Made by a program: the position numbers and the translations under genes. From positions 786,597 to 850,596 of the forward strand of contig NZ_FORP01000001.1 of assembly GCF_900114035.1 (NCBI RefSeq): a DNA stretch of 64,000 bases. The letters are read 5' to 3'. Positions within the stretch are counted from its first letter, which is position 1, and every line of letters begins with the position of its first letter. The notes under the pieces were generated by a model. The model had not been told where the DNA came from, searched no databases, and saw only the letters and a program-made list of their open reading frames with translations. Origin of the DNA: Amycolatopsis sacchari (lineage in GTDB: Bacteria > Actinomycetota > Actinomycetes > Mycobacteriales > Pseudonocardiaceae). Of the stretch, positions 10,095-18,480 are shown piece by piece.

Positions 10095-11152
10095 AAACGC
10101 TGTTTCTGGCCCTGTCCCTCGCCGTCGCGGCGGTTCCGGGCGTCTCCGCGGCCGCGACCGCACCGGCGTCCGTACCGGGCGTAGCGCTCGAGCCGGGGAA
10201 CGGCGCGAGCTGGGCGTCCGGACTCAACGAGCGCGGTGAGGTGCTCGGCGCGCACGTCGTCGGGGCCGACGTCCACGGCTACGTCTGGCGCAAGGGCGTG
10301 GTGACGGACCTCGGCACCCTGCCCGGCGGCGACTACAGCCTCGCGACGGCGATCAACGAGTCCGGCGACATCGCCGGTTACAGCGGGATCTACCCGCTCG
10401 GCCCGCTGCACGCCGTGCTGTGGCACCACGGCACGATCACCGACCTCGGAACGCTGGGAGGCAACAGTTTCGCCGCGGCCATCAACGACCGCGGGATGAT
10501 CGTGGGGAACAGCCAGCCGGAACTCCACGCTCCGCAGTTCCGCGCCGTCACGTGGTATCGCGGCGTCATGACCGTCCTCCCGGCGCTCGCCGGCGCCGAA
10601 TACGACAACCCGGGGTTCGTGAACGACCGCGGCGACGTGGCCGGGTACAGCTCACTGGGGACGGGTGTGCACGCGGTTCTGTGGACCGGCGGCCGGGTCG
10701 TGGACCTTGGCCCCGGGCGGGTGACCGCGCTCGACGAGCAGGGCCGTGTCCTCGTCGACGGCACCGACGAGCAGGGACAGGTGTCCCGCTTCCTCTGGGA
10801 CCACGGCCGCCGCATCGCCCTGCCGACAGGCGTGACCGGCTTGGGCGAGCGGGGCGAGATCTTCGGCACCTACCAGCCGTCCGGGGCGTCGTCGGAGCAC
10901 GGATTCCTGTGGTACCAGGACAGGTTCGTCGACCTGGGCAACTTCGTCCCGAGCGCGGCGCACGGGTTCGGGCCGGTGCTGGGCAGCGTGCCCGGCAGCG
11001 GCGCCGCCCTGTGGTACCGCGGGCGCACGACCGCGCTGCTGCCGGTGCCCGACCGCGGTGATGCCCGCCCGATGTTCGTCAACGGCAGCGGACTGGTCGT
11101 GGGCGACACCGGGAACGACACCGCCACCGCGTGGGTCGTGCCGCTCCGCTGA
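10091..11152 (+). CDS. Secreted HAF-repeat (extracellular repeat) protein
   Basis: 353 residues starting at an ATG 9 bases after a strong AGGAGGT ribosome site. The N-terminal 20 or so residues form a signal peptide (M-K-T-L-F-L-A-L-S-L-A-V-A-A ending near A-A-A). The rest consists of about seven repeats of roughly 45 residues, with A-I-N-E-x-G-D-I-A-G-Y, H-A-V-L-W and D-L-G-T-L-P-G-G elements. These are the hallmarks of the HAF family and suggest a beta-propeller-like exported protein. Function is unknown. A strong hairpin terminator follows the stop. Confidence 0.88.
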   Translation: MKTLFLALSLAVAAVPGVSAAATAPASVPGVALEPGNGASWASGLNERGEVLGAHVVGADVHGYVWRKGVVTDLGTLPGGDYSLATAINESGDIAGYSGIYPLGPLHAVLWHHGTITDLGTLGGNSFAAAINDRGMIVGNSQPELHAPQFRAVTWYRGVMTVLPALAGAEYDNPGFVNDRGDVAGYSSLGTGVHAVLWTGGRVVDLGPGRVTALDEQGRVLVDGTDEQGQVSRFLWDHGRRIALPTGVTGLGERGEIFGTYQPSGASSEHGFLWYQDRFVDLGNFVPSAAHGFGPVLGSVPGSGAALWYRGRTTALLPVPDRGDARPMFVNGSGLVVGDTGNDTATAWVVPLR

Positions 11153-11159
11153 ACGAGGG

Positions 11160-11190
11160 CCGCCCGGCGGGTGCGGAACCCGCCGGGCGG
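11160..11190. terminator. Bidirectional hairpin terminator
   Basis: A perfect 13-bp GC-rich stem (11160-11172 with 11178-11190) closes a 5-base loop between the convergent HAF and lectin genes. No U-tract is obvious, as is common in actinobacteria. It serves both strands equally well. Confidence 0.8.
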
Positions 11191-11196
11191 GGTCTC

Positions 11197-11688
11197 CTAC
11201 TCCGTGGTCCACTTCTGCTGGATCTGCCCGTTGCAGTCCCACAGCTGGATCTTGGTCCCGTTCGCCCCGAGCGTGGCGAGGTCGGCGTCGAGGCACCGGC
11301 CGTTGTACCCGCTGCGAATCGAACCGTCCTCCTGCAGGAACCACCTCTGCTGCGGTTGGCCGTTGCAGTCCCACAGCTGCACTTTAACCCCGTTGAACCC
11401 GATCCGGTTCAGGTCCGCGTCCAGGCACCGGGCGTTGGCGCTCCGGATCGTGGCGTCACGCAACGGTGTCCACGACTGCTGCGGCTGCCCGTTGCAGTCC
11501 CAGAGCTGCACCTTCCCACCGTTGGTTCCCATGGTGTTCAGATCCGCATCCAGACATCTCCCGTTGTAGCCAGAGCGCTCTGTCGTGTAAGGCGACGTCG
11601 CGTTCGCAGGCGCTGCCCAGAACAGCGAGAGTCCGGTGGACGCCACCACCAGCACGAAAATGGCGAGCACGGCTGGTATTCTGCGCAT
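11197..11688 (-). CDS. Secreted ricin B-type lectin (RICIN domain)
   Basis: 163 residues. A signal peptide (M-R-R-I-P-A-V-L-A-I-F-V-L-V-V-A) ends near A-N-A-T. One beta-trefoil domain follows, made of three subdomains of about 42 residues. Each has the G-R/A-R-C-L-D-A-D-L signature, V/I-Q-L-W-D-C-N-G-Q and a closing Q-x-W (Q-S-W, Q-R-W, Q-K-W). Such domains bind galactose- or xylose-type sugars. No catalytic domain is attached, so this is a stand-alone exported lectin. The start at 11688 has a GAGGAGG ribosome site. Confidence 0.92.
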   Translation of the reverse strand: MRRIPAVLAIFVLVVASTGLSLFWAAPANATSPYTTERSGYNGRCLDADLNTMGTNGGKVQLWDCNGQPQQSWTPLRDATIRSANARCLDADLNRIGFNGVKVQLWDCNGQPQQRWFLQEDGSIRSGYNGRCLDADLATLGANGTKIQLWDCNGQIQQKWTTE

Positions 11689-11798
11689 GTTTCCCTCCTC
11701 GGATTCGCGGACGGCCGGGCCAGCGAATCGGGCAGGAGGAACTCGCAACACAGCATTTCTGCTCTTGTGCCAGTGACAAACGCCCCTCGCGGTGAGCG

Positions 11799-12077
11799 TC
11801 ACCGGCGGCGGTTCATTTCGCGGCGGATCCTCTCCTCACTGATCCTCGCGGGGGTGAAGGTGTCCCAGGCGTGCAGGGCCAGCCCGACACCCCAGAAGCC
11901 GAGGGGGAACGCCGGCCAGAAGAAGCCCGGCGCGAGGACGAGCCACCAGATCAGCACGAGGAAACCGTTCATCAGCACGTACACCAGGACGTGCTGGTAG
12001 AAGTCCCGCCTCTTCTTCAGCCGGGCGAGTGCCTCCGCACGCGGGTCCGGCCTCTCCTCGGGTGTCTGCTCGGTCAT
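11799..12077 (-). CDS. 2TM-domain membrane protein
   Basis: 92 residues. A charged N-terminus ([12 protein letters not shown]) leads into two hydrophobic helices: [16 protein letters not shown], then [19 protein letters not shown]. The end is basic ([12 protein letters not shown]). This is the 2TM domain family, which elsewhere is a standalone protein or attached to histidine kinases. Its ATG overlaps the stop of the SPFH gene (ATGA), so it is translationally coupled to it. Confidence 0.85.
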   Translation of the reverse strand: MTEQTPEERPDPRAEALARLKKRRDFYQHVLVYVLMNGFLVLIWWLVLAPGFFWPAFPLGFWGVGLALHAWDTFTPARISEERIRREMNRRR

Positions 12078-12841
12078 GACCGGCCATCTCCCTTCAGCAC
12101 GGGCTCGAAACCCGCAGGCGCGGCGGTCGTCTCCCCGCCCACGAACGAGGTCAGTGAGCGGAAGCTGTCCATCAGCTGCGCGGGGAACACGATCGTCGAG
12201 TTGCGCTCGATCGCGATCTCCGAGAGCACCTGGAGGTTGCGCAGCTGCAACGCGACCGGGTGCCGTGCGATGACGTCGGCGGCCTCGGCGAGCTTGCCCG
12301 CCGAAAGGGCCTCCCCCTCGGCCGCGATGATCTTGCCGCGCTTCTCCCGCTCCGCCTCGGCCTCCCGCGCCATCGCGCGCTGCATCGACTGCGGCAGCTC
12401 GATGTCCTTGAGCTCCACCAGCTCGACCAGCACGCCCCAGCGTTCGGTGGTCGTGTCGAGGATCGTCTTGATGGCTTCGTTCAGCTTGTCCGTCTCCGAC
12501 AGGACGTGGTCGAGGTTGGAGCGGCCGACCACGTTGCGGACCGTCGTCTGCGCGATCTGGCTGATCGCCGCCTCCACGTTCTCGATGGCCACGATCGAGC
12601 GCACCGGGTCCACGCGCTGGAAGTACGCCACCGCGGCCACCCCGATCGACACGTTGTCCTTCGTGATGACCTGCTGGGACGGGATCGGCATCGTCACCGT
12701 CCGCAGGCTCACCTTCCGCATCCGGTCCACGAGCGGGATCATGAACCGGATACCGGGCTCCCGCACCGGACGGATCTTCCCGAACCGGAACACCACGCCG
12801 CGCTGGTACTGGCGGACGATGGCCACACCCAGACTGCTCAC
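12074..12841 (-). CDS. SPFH/band 7 (stomatin-like) membrane protein
   Basis: 255 residues. The SPFH domain starts at once with [14 protein letters not shown] and P-G-I-R-F-M-I-P. The core continues with [12 protein letters not shown] and the [18 protein letters not shown] helix typical of slipin/stomatin. There is only a weak N-terminal membrane segment. The start is a GTG with a strong GAAGGAGG site. SPFH proteins scaffold membrane microdomains and often associate with membrane proteases. It is coupled to the 2TM gene and divergent from the glycosyltransferase, with two putative dormancy boxes between them. Confidence 0.93.
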   Translation of the reverse strand: MSSLGVAIVRQYQRGVVFRFGKIRPVREPGIRFMIPLVDRMRKVSLRTVTMPIPSQQVITKDNVSIGVAAVAYFQRVDPVRSIVAIENVEAAISQIAQTTVRNVVGRSNLDHVLSETDKLNEAIKTILDTTTERWGVLVELVELKDIELPQSMQRAMAREAEAEREKRGKIIAAEGEALSAGKLAEAADVIARHPVALQLRNLQVLSEIAIERNSTIVFPAQLMDSFRSLTSFVGGETTAAPAGFEPVLKGDGRS

Positions 12842-12897
12842 AGCCGCCTCCTTCGGTCGACGGCCACCATGCTCGTCCGCCGGCACCGCCTCCACAG

Positions 12898-12934
12898 GGA
12901 CCGAGAGTCCCCCGTCCGCGGGACCGAAGTCTCC
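12898..12934. promoter_or_regulatory. Two putative DosR-type boxes, SPFH/glycosyltransferase gap
   Basis: GGACCGAGAGTCCC (12898-12911) and GGGACCGAAGTCTC (12920-12933) match 9 and 10 of 11 fixed positions of the reverse complement of GGGACTTNNGNCCC. Their centres are 22 bp apart, two helical turns, so dimers would sit on the same face. They lie between two divergent genes. Identified by eye. Confidence 0.55.
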
Positions 12935-12988
12935 TGTGCCGCGGCGCAGCCCACGCCAGTGTTCGAGGCGGAACGACGGAGGTGCGCC

Positions 12989-14245
12989 GTGCTGCAGACC
13001 GTGGACGTGGGTGAGCTGTCGATCGGCGCCTACCTGCAGGTCGTGCCCGAGGAGATCATGGCCCCGCTGCTGGAGGTGGCCGGCCGCCTGCGTGGCGCCC
13101 GCGTGCTGCACCTCAGCGCGACCCCCTACGGCGGAGGGGTGTCGGAGCTGCTGCGGTCCGCTGTCCCGCTCTACAACGACCTCGGGGTCCACGCGACCTG
13201 GAAGATCATCACCGGCCTGCCGCCGTTCTTCGCCGTCACCAAGAAGATGCACAACGCGCTGCAGGGCGCCACCACCCCGGTCACCGCCGAGGACCGGGCC
13301 CTGTACGAACGGACGGCCGAGCGCAACGCCGCCCAGCTGCGGGCCGACCCGGAGTTCGCCGGCTTCGACTACGTCTTCGTCCACGACCCCCAGCCGACCG
13401 CGGTCCGGTCCTATGTGGACGGATCCCGCGCCCGGTGGGTCTGGCGCTGCCACATCGACACGTCGCAGCCCGACCTCGCGACCTGGCACTACCTGCGGCG
13501 CTTCCTCGAACCCTACGACGCCACCGTGTTCACCACGGCGCAGTTCGTCCCGCCCGACCTGCCGCCCGGCCGGGTTGAGATCATCCCGCCCGCGATCGAC
13601 CCGCTGAGCCCCAAGAACATGTCGCTGGACGACCGGACCGCGCACGCCGTGCTCAACTGGATCGGCATCGAGCCGCGGCGGCCGCTGATCACGCAGGTGT
13701 CCCGGTTCGACCCGTGGAAGGACCCGCTCGGCGTCATCGACGCCTACCGGCTGGTCCGCAAGGAAGTGCCGGACCTGCAGCTCGCGCTCGTCGGGTCGAT
13801 GGCGCTGGACGACCCGGAGGCGTGGGAGGTCTACCGCACCATCGCCGACGCCGCCCGCGACGACCCTGCCGTGCACCTGTTCACCAACCTCACCGGCGTC
13901 GGCAACGTCGAGGTCAACGCGTTCCAGCGGATGTCCGCGGTGATGGTGCAGAAATCGCTGCGCGAGGGTTTCGGGCTCGTCGTCTGCGAAGCGCTGTGGA
14001 AGGGCACCCCCGTCGTCGCGGGACGAGCGGGCGGGATCCCGCTGCAGATCGCCGACGGCGTGGGCGGCGTCCTCGTCGACTCGGTGGCCGGCTGCGCCGA
14101 AGCGATCACCGGGCTGCTCACCGACCGGCCCCGCGCGGCGGCGCTGGCCGCCGCCGGCCACGAACGCGTCCGCCGCCACTTCCTGCTGCCCCGGCTCCTG
14201 CTCGACGAGCTCACCCTGCTCGACGCACTGGCCCAGGAGCGGTGA
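12989..14245 (+). CDS. GT-B glycosyltransferase, trehalose synthase (TreT)-like
   Basis: 418 residues. The N-terminal half has [14 protein letters not shown] and V-F-V-H-D-P-Q-P, and the C-terminal half has [14 protein letters not shown] and [10 protein letters not shown]. These are the donor-site features of family GT4, in the pattern seen in trehalose glycosyltransferring synthase, which joins NDP-glucose and glucose. The exact product is not proven. The start is a GTG seven bases after GGAGG. The TGA overlaps the ATG of the GalT-like gene, so the two enzymes are coupled and probably act on one sugar-nucleotide pathway. Confidence 0.87.
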   Translation: MLQTVDVGELSIGAYLQVVPEEIMAPLLEVAGRLRGARVLHLSATPYGGGVSELLRSAVPLYNDLGVHATWKIITGLPPFFAVTKKMHNALQGATTPVTAEDRALYERTAERNAAQLRADPEFAGFDYVFVHDPQPTAVRSYVDGSRARWVWRCHIDTSQPDLATWHYLRRFLEPYDATVFTTAQFVPPDLPPGRVEIIPPAIDPLSPKNMSLDDRTAHAVLNWIGIEPRRPLITQVSRFDPWKDPLGVIDAYRLVRKEVPDLQLALVGSMALDDPEAWEVYRTIADAARDDPAVHLFTNLTGVGNVEVNAFQRMSAVMVQKSLREGFGLVVCEALWKGTPVVAGRAGGIPLQIADGVGGVLVDSVAGCAEAITGLLTDRPRAAALAAAGHERVRRHFLLPRLLLDELTLLDALAQER

Positions 14246-15192
14246 TGACGGCGAAACGCTGGCACGGCGGTGAACTGCGCTGGGACCACCACAGCGGGGA
14301 GTGGACCGTGCTCGCTCCCGGCCGGGCCGGTCGTCCGCACGGCGCGGTCACCTGCCCGTTCTGCCCTGGCCCCGGCGAGGACACGCCCCCCGAGACCTGG
14401 CGCCTGCCGGATCCCGGCGGCGGTTGGCGCATGCGCGCCGTGCCCAACCGGTACGCGCTGTCCGACCACCACGAAGTCGTCATCGAATCACCCGACCACG
14501 GCTGGGATCTCGCCATGGCCACCGACGCGGAAGCCACGGCGCTCCTGAAGGCGTGGCAGCACCGCCACCTCATGACCAGGGCGGGCACGGCGCAGGTGCT
14601 GGTCTTCCGCAACCACGGAGAAGCCGCCGGGACCTCGTTGAGCCATCCCCACTCGCAGGTGGTCGGCCTGCCGGTGCTGTCCGCGGCCACCCAGCGGGAG
14701 CTCGCCGTCGCCCGCGAGCACTACGACGCGACGACCCGGCCCCTCGCCGTCGAGCTGCTGGCCGGCGAGCTCGCCCACGGCGAGCGGATCGTGCTCTCCC
14801 ACGGTCAGGCGGTCGCGTTCACGCCGTTCGCCCCCGCCGCGAACTTCGAGGTCCGCGTGGTGCCGACCCGTCACCACGCGGACTTCTGCGCGGCCTCCCC
14901 CGCGGAACTGGCCGCCGTCGCCCACGTGCTGCGGATCGTGCTCGCGGCGCTGCGCATCGGACTGGTCGACCCGCCGTACAACCTCATCGTCCACAGTGCA
15001 CCGACCGGGCTGGAGCAGGTGCCCTACCTGTCGTGGTGGCTGCGGATCCTGCCCCGGCTGAGCGTCCCCGCCGGGCTGGAGCTCGCCACCGGTGTCCCGG
15101 TCAGCACCGTCACGCCCGAAGACGCCGCCGAGCGCCTCCGGGCGTGGATCGCCGGCCTCGAGCCGGACGTCATCCCGCCACCACCGCCGTGA
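14245..15192 (+). CDS. Galactose-1-phosphate uridylyltransferase-like (HIT superfamily)
   Basis: 315 residues. A C-P-F-C pair near residue 38 resembles the zinc site of GalT. The active-site loop S-H-P-H-S-Q near 140 matches the H-P-H-G-Q of classical GalT, the second His being the nucleophile. N-R-Y-A-L and F-A-P-A-A-N-F-E-V strands are also present. It would transfer a nucleotidyl group between a sugar 1-phosphate and an NDP-sugar; the specificity is open. It is translationally coupled to the preceding glycosyltransferase. Its last 23 bases overlap the end of the convergent secreted-protein gene. Confidence 0.88.
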   Translation: MTAKRWHGGELRWDHHSGEWTVLAPGRAGRPHGAVTCPFCPGPGEDTPPETWRLPDPGGGWRMRAVPNRYALSDHHEVVIESPDHGWDLAMATDAEATALLKAWQHRHLMTRAGTAQVLVFRNHGEAAGTSLSHPHSQVVGLPVLSAATQRELAVAREHYDATTRPLAVELLAGELAHGERIVLSHGQAVAFTPFAPAANFEVRVVPTRHHADFCAASPAELAAVAHVLRIVLAALRIGLVDPPYNLIVHSAPTGLEQVPYLSWWLRILPRLSVPAGLELATGVPVSTVTPEDAAERLRAWIAGLEPDVIPPPPP

Positions 15193-16030
15193 CGGCGAAC
15201 CGTTCGACGTCGGTGACGTGTCCACCGGTGGCGACGGCGATCGTGAGCACACTGCCCACGGGTGCCCTGAACGAAACCCGCACTGACCACGGGGTGTTCT
15301 GACCGCCCGCCGGAACACCGGGCGCCTGCCCGACGAGGCCCAGCCGCGATTCGCGGATCTGGGTCACGAGGTTCTCGTCCACGCCGGTGACGCGGCCTCC
15401 GACGGTCACCGGCGAGGCGACCATGGCGCCGTAACGCGGTTGTGTGAGGGTGAGGAGGGTGTCGCGGGTACCCACGACCTCCCACGGCGCGTCCGTGCCC
15501 GAGCCCAGCTTCGCCAGGTGGATCACCCCCGCGGTGGACGGTGTTCCGCTCGGGTTCCGGTAGCCGACGCCGACCCACGCCTCCCGGCCGTGCACGGTCG
15601 TTTCCGTGACGAGGTCGACGTTCTGGTAGCCCAGGTAGCCCTGTGTGAAGGACTGGGCGGTGCTGCCCGCGTCCAGGTGCCACGGCTGGTGCCCGCCGCT
15701 GCGGTAGCTCTGCTGCCAGGCCAGCGCGTCAGCGGTGCCGGTGAAGGGCCACAACGGCGGGAACCCGAACCCCGGAACCGGCAGGCTCCGCGAGCTGGAC
15801 GGCGGGGGCGCCGGGGGCGAAGACGGGACCGGCACCACCGGGGCGGGCGTGCTCTCGGTCGTGCCGGGCGGGGAGCCGGGAGAGGCTTCCCGCTCACCCG
15901 GGCCGGACCGCAGGAGCACGGCGGTCAGCACCCCGGCGACGACGACCACGACGGCCGCGAGCACGGCGATCCAGCGCCGCCGGTGGGACTTCGACGCGGG
16001 AGGGGACGGTTGTTCGACGGGTGCACTCAT
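15170..16030 (-). CDS. Membrane-anchored secreted protein of unknown function
   Basis: 286 residues. A basic N-terminus (K-S-H-R-R-R-W) precedes one transmembrane helix at about 22-42. A Ser/Pro-rich linker follows to about residue 90, then a globular domain of about 190 residues with tryptophan-rich strands (P-W-H-L-D-A-G, V-G-V-G-Y-R-N-P). The topology suggests a cell-wall-spanning anchor with an outside domain. I do not recognise the domain. The ATG at 16030 follows a GTGAGGTG site. A putative dormancy box lies about 55 bp upstream. The 3' end overlaps the GalT-like gene. Confidence 0.75.
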   Translation of the reverse strand: MSAPVEQPSPPASKSHRRRWIAVLAAVVVVVAGVLTAVLLRSGPGEREASPGSPPGTTESTPAPVVPVPSSPPAPPPSSSRSLPVPGFGFPPLWPFTGTADALAWQQSYRSGGHQPWHLDAGSTAQSFTQGYLGYQNVDLVTETTVHGREAWVGVGYRNPSGTPSTAGVIHLAKLGSGTDAPWEVVGTRDTLLTLTQPRYGAMVASPVTVGGRVTGVDENLVTQIRESRLGLVGQAPGVPAGGQNTPWSVRVSFRAPVGSVLTIAVATGGHVTDVERFAVTAVVAG

Positions 16031-16081
16031 GACCACATCACCTCACCCGCCACCGTGCGCCCGGCACGAGCGTGGCGGCGA

Positions 16082-16095
16082 GATACCGAAGTCCC
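16082..16095. promoter_or_regulatory. Putative DosR-type box upstream of the anchored protein
   Basis: GATACCGAAGTCCC matches 9 of 11 fixed positions of the reverse-complement box. It lies about 55 bp from the ATG at 16030, in the 88-bp gap after the flippase-like gene. Identified by eye. Confidence 0.4.
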
Positions 16096-16118
16096 CGGGA
16101 AGGCGGACCAAAGACTTC

Positions 16119-17150
16119 TCACCTGCCGTCCGTCCGCACCGCGTGAACAGCGAAGACGAGCCAGCCCGCGGCGGTCAGCCCGAGCCACGTGATCGCCCGG
16201 TACAGCACCACCGCCAGCGCCGCCCCAGGTGCGGCCAGTCCCCCGGCCACCAACGCGGCCAGCAGACCCGTCTCCGCCGGTCCGGCACCGGCCGGGGTGA
16301 GCTGGATCCCGATGCTCACCTGGACCGCGAGGTAGCCGGCGGCCAGCGCGAGCCAGGGCACCGTGCTGGCGCTCGCCAGGACGCAGGCGACCAGCGCGAC
16401 GTAGTCCAGCGCCCAGCTGAGCAGGGCCCAGGAGGCGAACCCCGACCACGCCCTCGCGGACGGGCGGAACCGCGCCAACCGGCCGAGGAGTTCGTCGAGC
16501 GGACTGATCCCAGCGTGCACCCACCGGCCGTTGCGGAGCGCGGGAACGTGCCGCACCAACGCGAAAACCCGGCGGGCGGCCCAGTGCGCCGCCGCGGGCC
16601 GGTGAACCAACCGCGAACCGAGAACCGCGAGCGCCGCGAACAACGCGACCAGTCCCAGTGCCGCGGGCCAGCCGAGCACACCGGCGCCGGCGAGCATCGC
16701 GGGAGCGGGCACGACGAGCACCGCCGCCGACAGCAGCGCCGCCACCGTGGCCGACCAGAGGGACGCCGCCGTGTCCACACCTCGCGCGCGCAGTGCCGCC
16801 ACGGTGTAGGCGGCGCCGGCGGTGGACCCGGCGGACGGCATCGTTTGTGCGATGGCGTTTCCGGCGAAGTTGACGGCCTGCACCGTTCCCACGGGCACGC
16901 GCGCGCCGGCGGTGACCAGCAGGCGGCGGTGCAGCTCACCGTAGGCCGCCAACGACGACAGCGCGGCGGCCACGGCGAGCGCCACCCACTGCCAGCGCAC
17001 CGCGGCGAACCGCGTGCCGAAGTCACCGACGGTCGTCAGCGCCGGCGCGACCCGCCACACCGCGATCCCGATGCCGCCCGCGGCCAGCACCACGTCGAGG
17101 ACCAGCCGCACGGCAGGTCGCCGGGCGGTGCGCAGCGCCTCCCGCAGCAC
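16119..17150 (-). CDS. YbhN/UPF0104 (LPG synthase TM-like) membrane protein
   Basis: 343 residues, strongly hydrophobic with about eight transmembrane helices. It contains N-F-A-G-N-A-I-A-Q-T-M-P-S-A-G-S-T-A-G, the conserved loop of the lysylphosphatidylglycerol synthetase transmembrane/UPF0104 family, and L-T-P-A-G-A-G-P-A-E near the C-terminus. Members are thought to be lipid flippases or regulators; no catalytic domain is attached here. It starts four bases after the GAPDH stop, so the two are in one operon under the boxes upstream of GAPDH. Confidence 0.88.
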   Translation of the reverse strand: MLREALRTARRPAVRLVLDVVLAAGGIGIAVWRVAPALTTVGDFGTRFAAVRWQWVALAVAAALSSLAAYGELHRRLLVTAGARVPVGTVQAVNFAGNAIAQTMPSAGSTAGAAYTVAALRARGVDTAASLWSATVAALLSAAVLVVPAPAMLAGAGVLGWPAALGLVALFAALAVLGSRLVHRPAAAHWAARRVFALVRHVPALRNGRWVHAGISPLDELLGRLARFRPSARAWSGFASWALLSWALDYVALVACVLASASTVPWLALAAGYLAVQVSIGIQLTPAGAGPAETGLLAALVAGGLAAPGAALAVVLYRAITWLGLTAAGWLVFAVHAVRTDGR

Positions 17151-17153
17151 CGG

Positions 17154-18164
17154 TCAGCCGAGGTAGGCGGCGACCAGCTCGACGAGGTCCAGCGTGCGGT
17201 GGGCGTAGCCCCACTCGTTGTCGTACCAGCCGAACACCTTCACCAGGTTCTCGTCCGCCTTCGTCAGGCTCGAGTCGAACACGCACGAAGCCGGATCACC
17301 CACGATGTCCCGCGAGACGATCGGCCGGTCCGTGTAGCGCAGCACCGTCTTCAGCCCGCCCGACGCGGCTTCCGCGAACGCCCGGTTCACCTGCCCGGCC
17401 GTGGCGGGTTCTTCGAGCTCCACGGTGAGGTCCGTCAGCGAACCGTCCTCGACGGGTACCCGCACCGACACGCCGTCCAGCCGGCCCGCGAGTTCGGGCA
17501 GCACCTCGCCGATCGCCCGCGCCGCACCGGTGCTGGTCGGGATCAGGTTGACCGCCGCCGACCGCGCGCGCCGCAGGTCCTTGTGGGGGCCGTCCAGCAG
17601 CGACTGGTCGTTGGTGTAGCTGTGGATCGTCGTCATGAAACCGCGCCGCACCCCGAACGCGCGGTGCAGCACCTGCGCCATGGGCGCCACGCAGTTGGTG
17701 GTGCACGAGGCGTTGGAGACCACGTCGTGCCGGTGCGGATCGTAGGCGTCCTCGTTGACCCCCATGACGATCGTCGCGTCGACCCCCTTGCCAGGCGCGG
17801 ACACGATCACCTTCCGCGCCCCCGCCGTCAGGTGCGCGGCGGCCGCTTCGCGGGTGCGGAACCGGCCGGTGGACTCGATCACGACGTCCACGTCGTGCTC
17901 GCCCCACGGCAGGCGTGCCGGGTCGGCCTCCTCGGTCACGTGGACCGTCTGCGTCCCGACCACCATGGCCGACTTGCGCACGTGTACGGGCGTGCCGAGG
18001 TGACCGTAGGTGGAATCGAACTCCAGCAGGTGCGCCAGCGTCTCCGCCGGCACCAGGTCGTTCACCGCCACCACCTCGATGTCCTCGCGGGGAGCGGCGA
18101 GCACGCACCGCAGCACGTCCCGCCCGATCCGGCCGAACCCGTTGATCGCCACTCGCGTCGCCAT
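17154..18164 (-). CDS. gap: Type I glyceraldehyde-3-phosphate dehydrogenase
   Basis: 336 residues, normal length. The NAD-binding start V-A-I-N-G-F-G-R-I-G-R and the catalytic S-N-A-S-C-T-T-N-C-V-A-P are intact, and the C-terminus has the usual W-Y-D-N-E-W-G-Y. It oxidises glyceraldehyde 3-phosphate with phosphate and NAD+. The ATG follows an AAGGAGACGAG site. It is separate from any pgk/tpi genes, unlike the usual glycolytic operon. With phosphoketolase in the same stress block, it may serve a low-oxygen glycolytic bypass; that link is inference. Confidence 0.96.
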   Translation of the reverse strand: MATRVAINGFGRIGRDVLRCVLAAPREDIEVVAVNDLVPAETLAHLLEFDSTYGHLGTPVHVRKSAMVVGTQTVHVTEEADPARLPWGEHDVDVVIESTGRFRTREAAAAHLTAGARKVIVSAPGKGVDATIVMGVNEDAYDPHRHDVVSNASCTTNCVAPMAQVLHRAFGVRRGFMTTIHSYTNDQSLLDGPHKDLRRARSAAVNLIPTSTGAARAIGEVLPELAGRLDGVSVRVPVEDGSLTDLTVELEEPATAGQVNRAFAEAASGGLKTVLRYTDRPIVSRDIVGDPASCVFDSSLTKADENLVKVFGWYDNEWGYAHRTLDLVELVAAYLG

Positions 18165-18180
18165 GTCTCGTCTCCTTCGC

Positions 18181-18238
18181 CGGGCTTTCGGCCCATGCTT
18201 CGTCCGCCGGGCGTGCACGGCCTAGGGACTTCCGGCCT
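18181..18238. promoter_or_regulatory. Two putative DosR-type boxes upstream of gap
   Basis: GGGACTTCCGGCCT (18225-18238) matches 10 of 11 fixed positions of GGGACTTNNGNCCC. CGGGCTTTCGGCCC (18181-18194) matches 9. They lie 17-75 bp upstream of the gap start, and their centres are 44 bp apart (about four helical turns). Identified by eye. Confidence 0.55.
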
Positions 18239-18480
18239 TTGCCGTGAGGCCCGAGGCCGCTTGGCCGACTCCGGTGCGGCTCACGGCGCGAACTGACGCG
18301 AGGTCGAGGACGCCCACCGACTCCCGGTCCAACCACTTCCATCAGAGCGGACTTGCCCGCACCAGCAAGCCCGCGGAGCACCACCGCACCCGCATGAGGC
18401 CAGCCGGCCGGCGATCACCTCCTGCTCGCTCGCCCGCGGCCCACCAGCACGCCGGCCCCCATCCCGGACCTCCGCGGTGG
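18239..18480. other. Intergenic DNA between gap and the CocE hydrolase
   Basis: No open frame here resembles a protein. Together with the box region upstream of gap, the gene-free stretch is 316 bp. I see no clear terminator or repeat in this part. Confidence 0.5.

Noticed and set aside
12074..14179. Long minus-strand frame joining the SPFH gene to DNA opposite the glycosyltransferase
   Set aside because: The SPFH domain begins at a GTG with a strong ribosome site at 12841; the upstream part is antisense to a clear glycosyltransferase.
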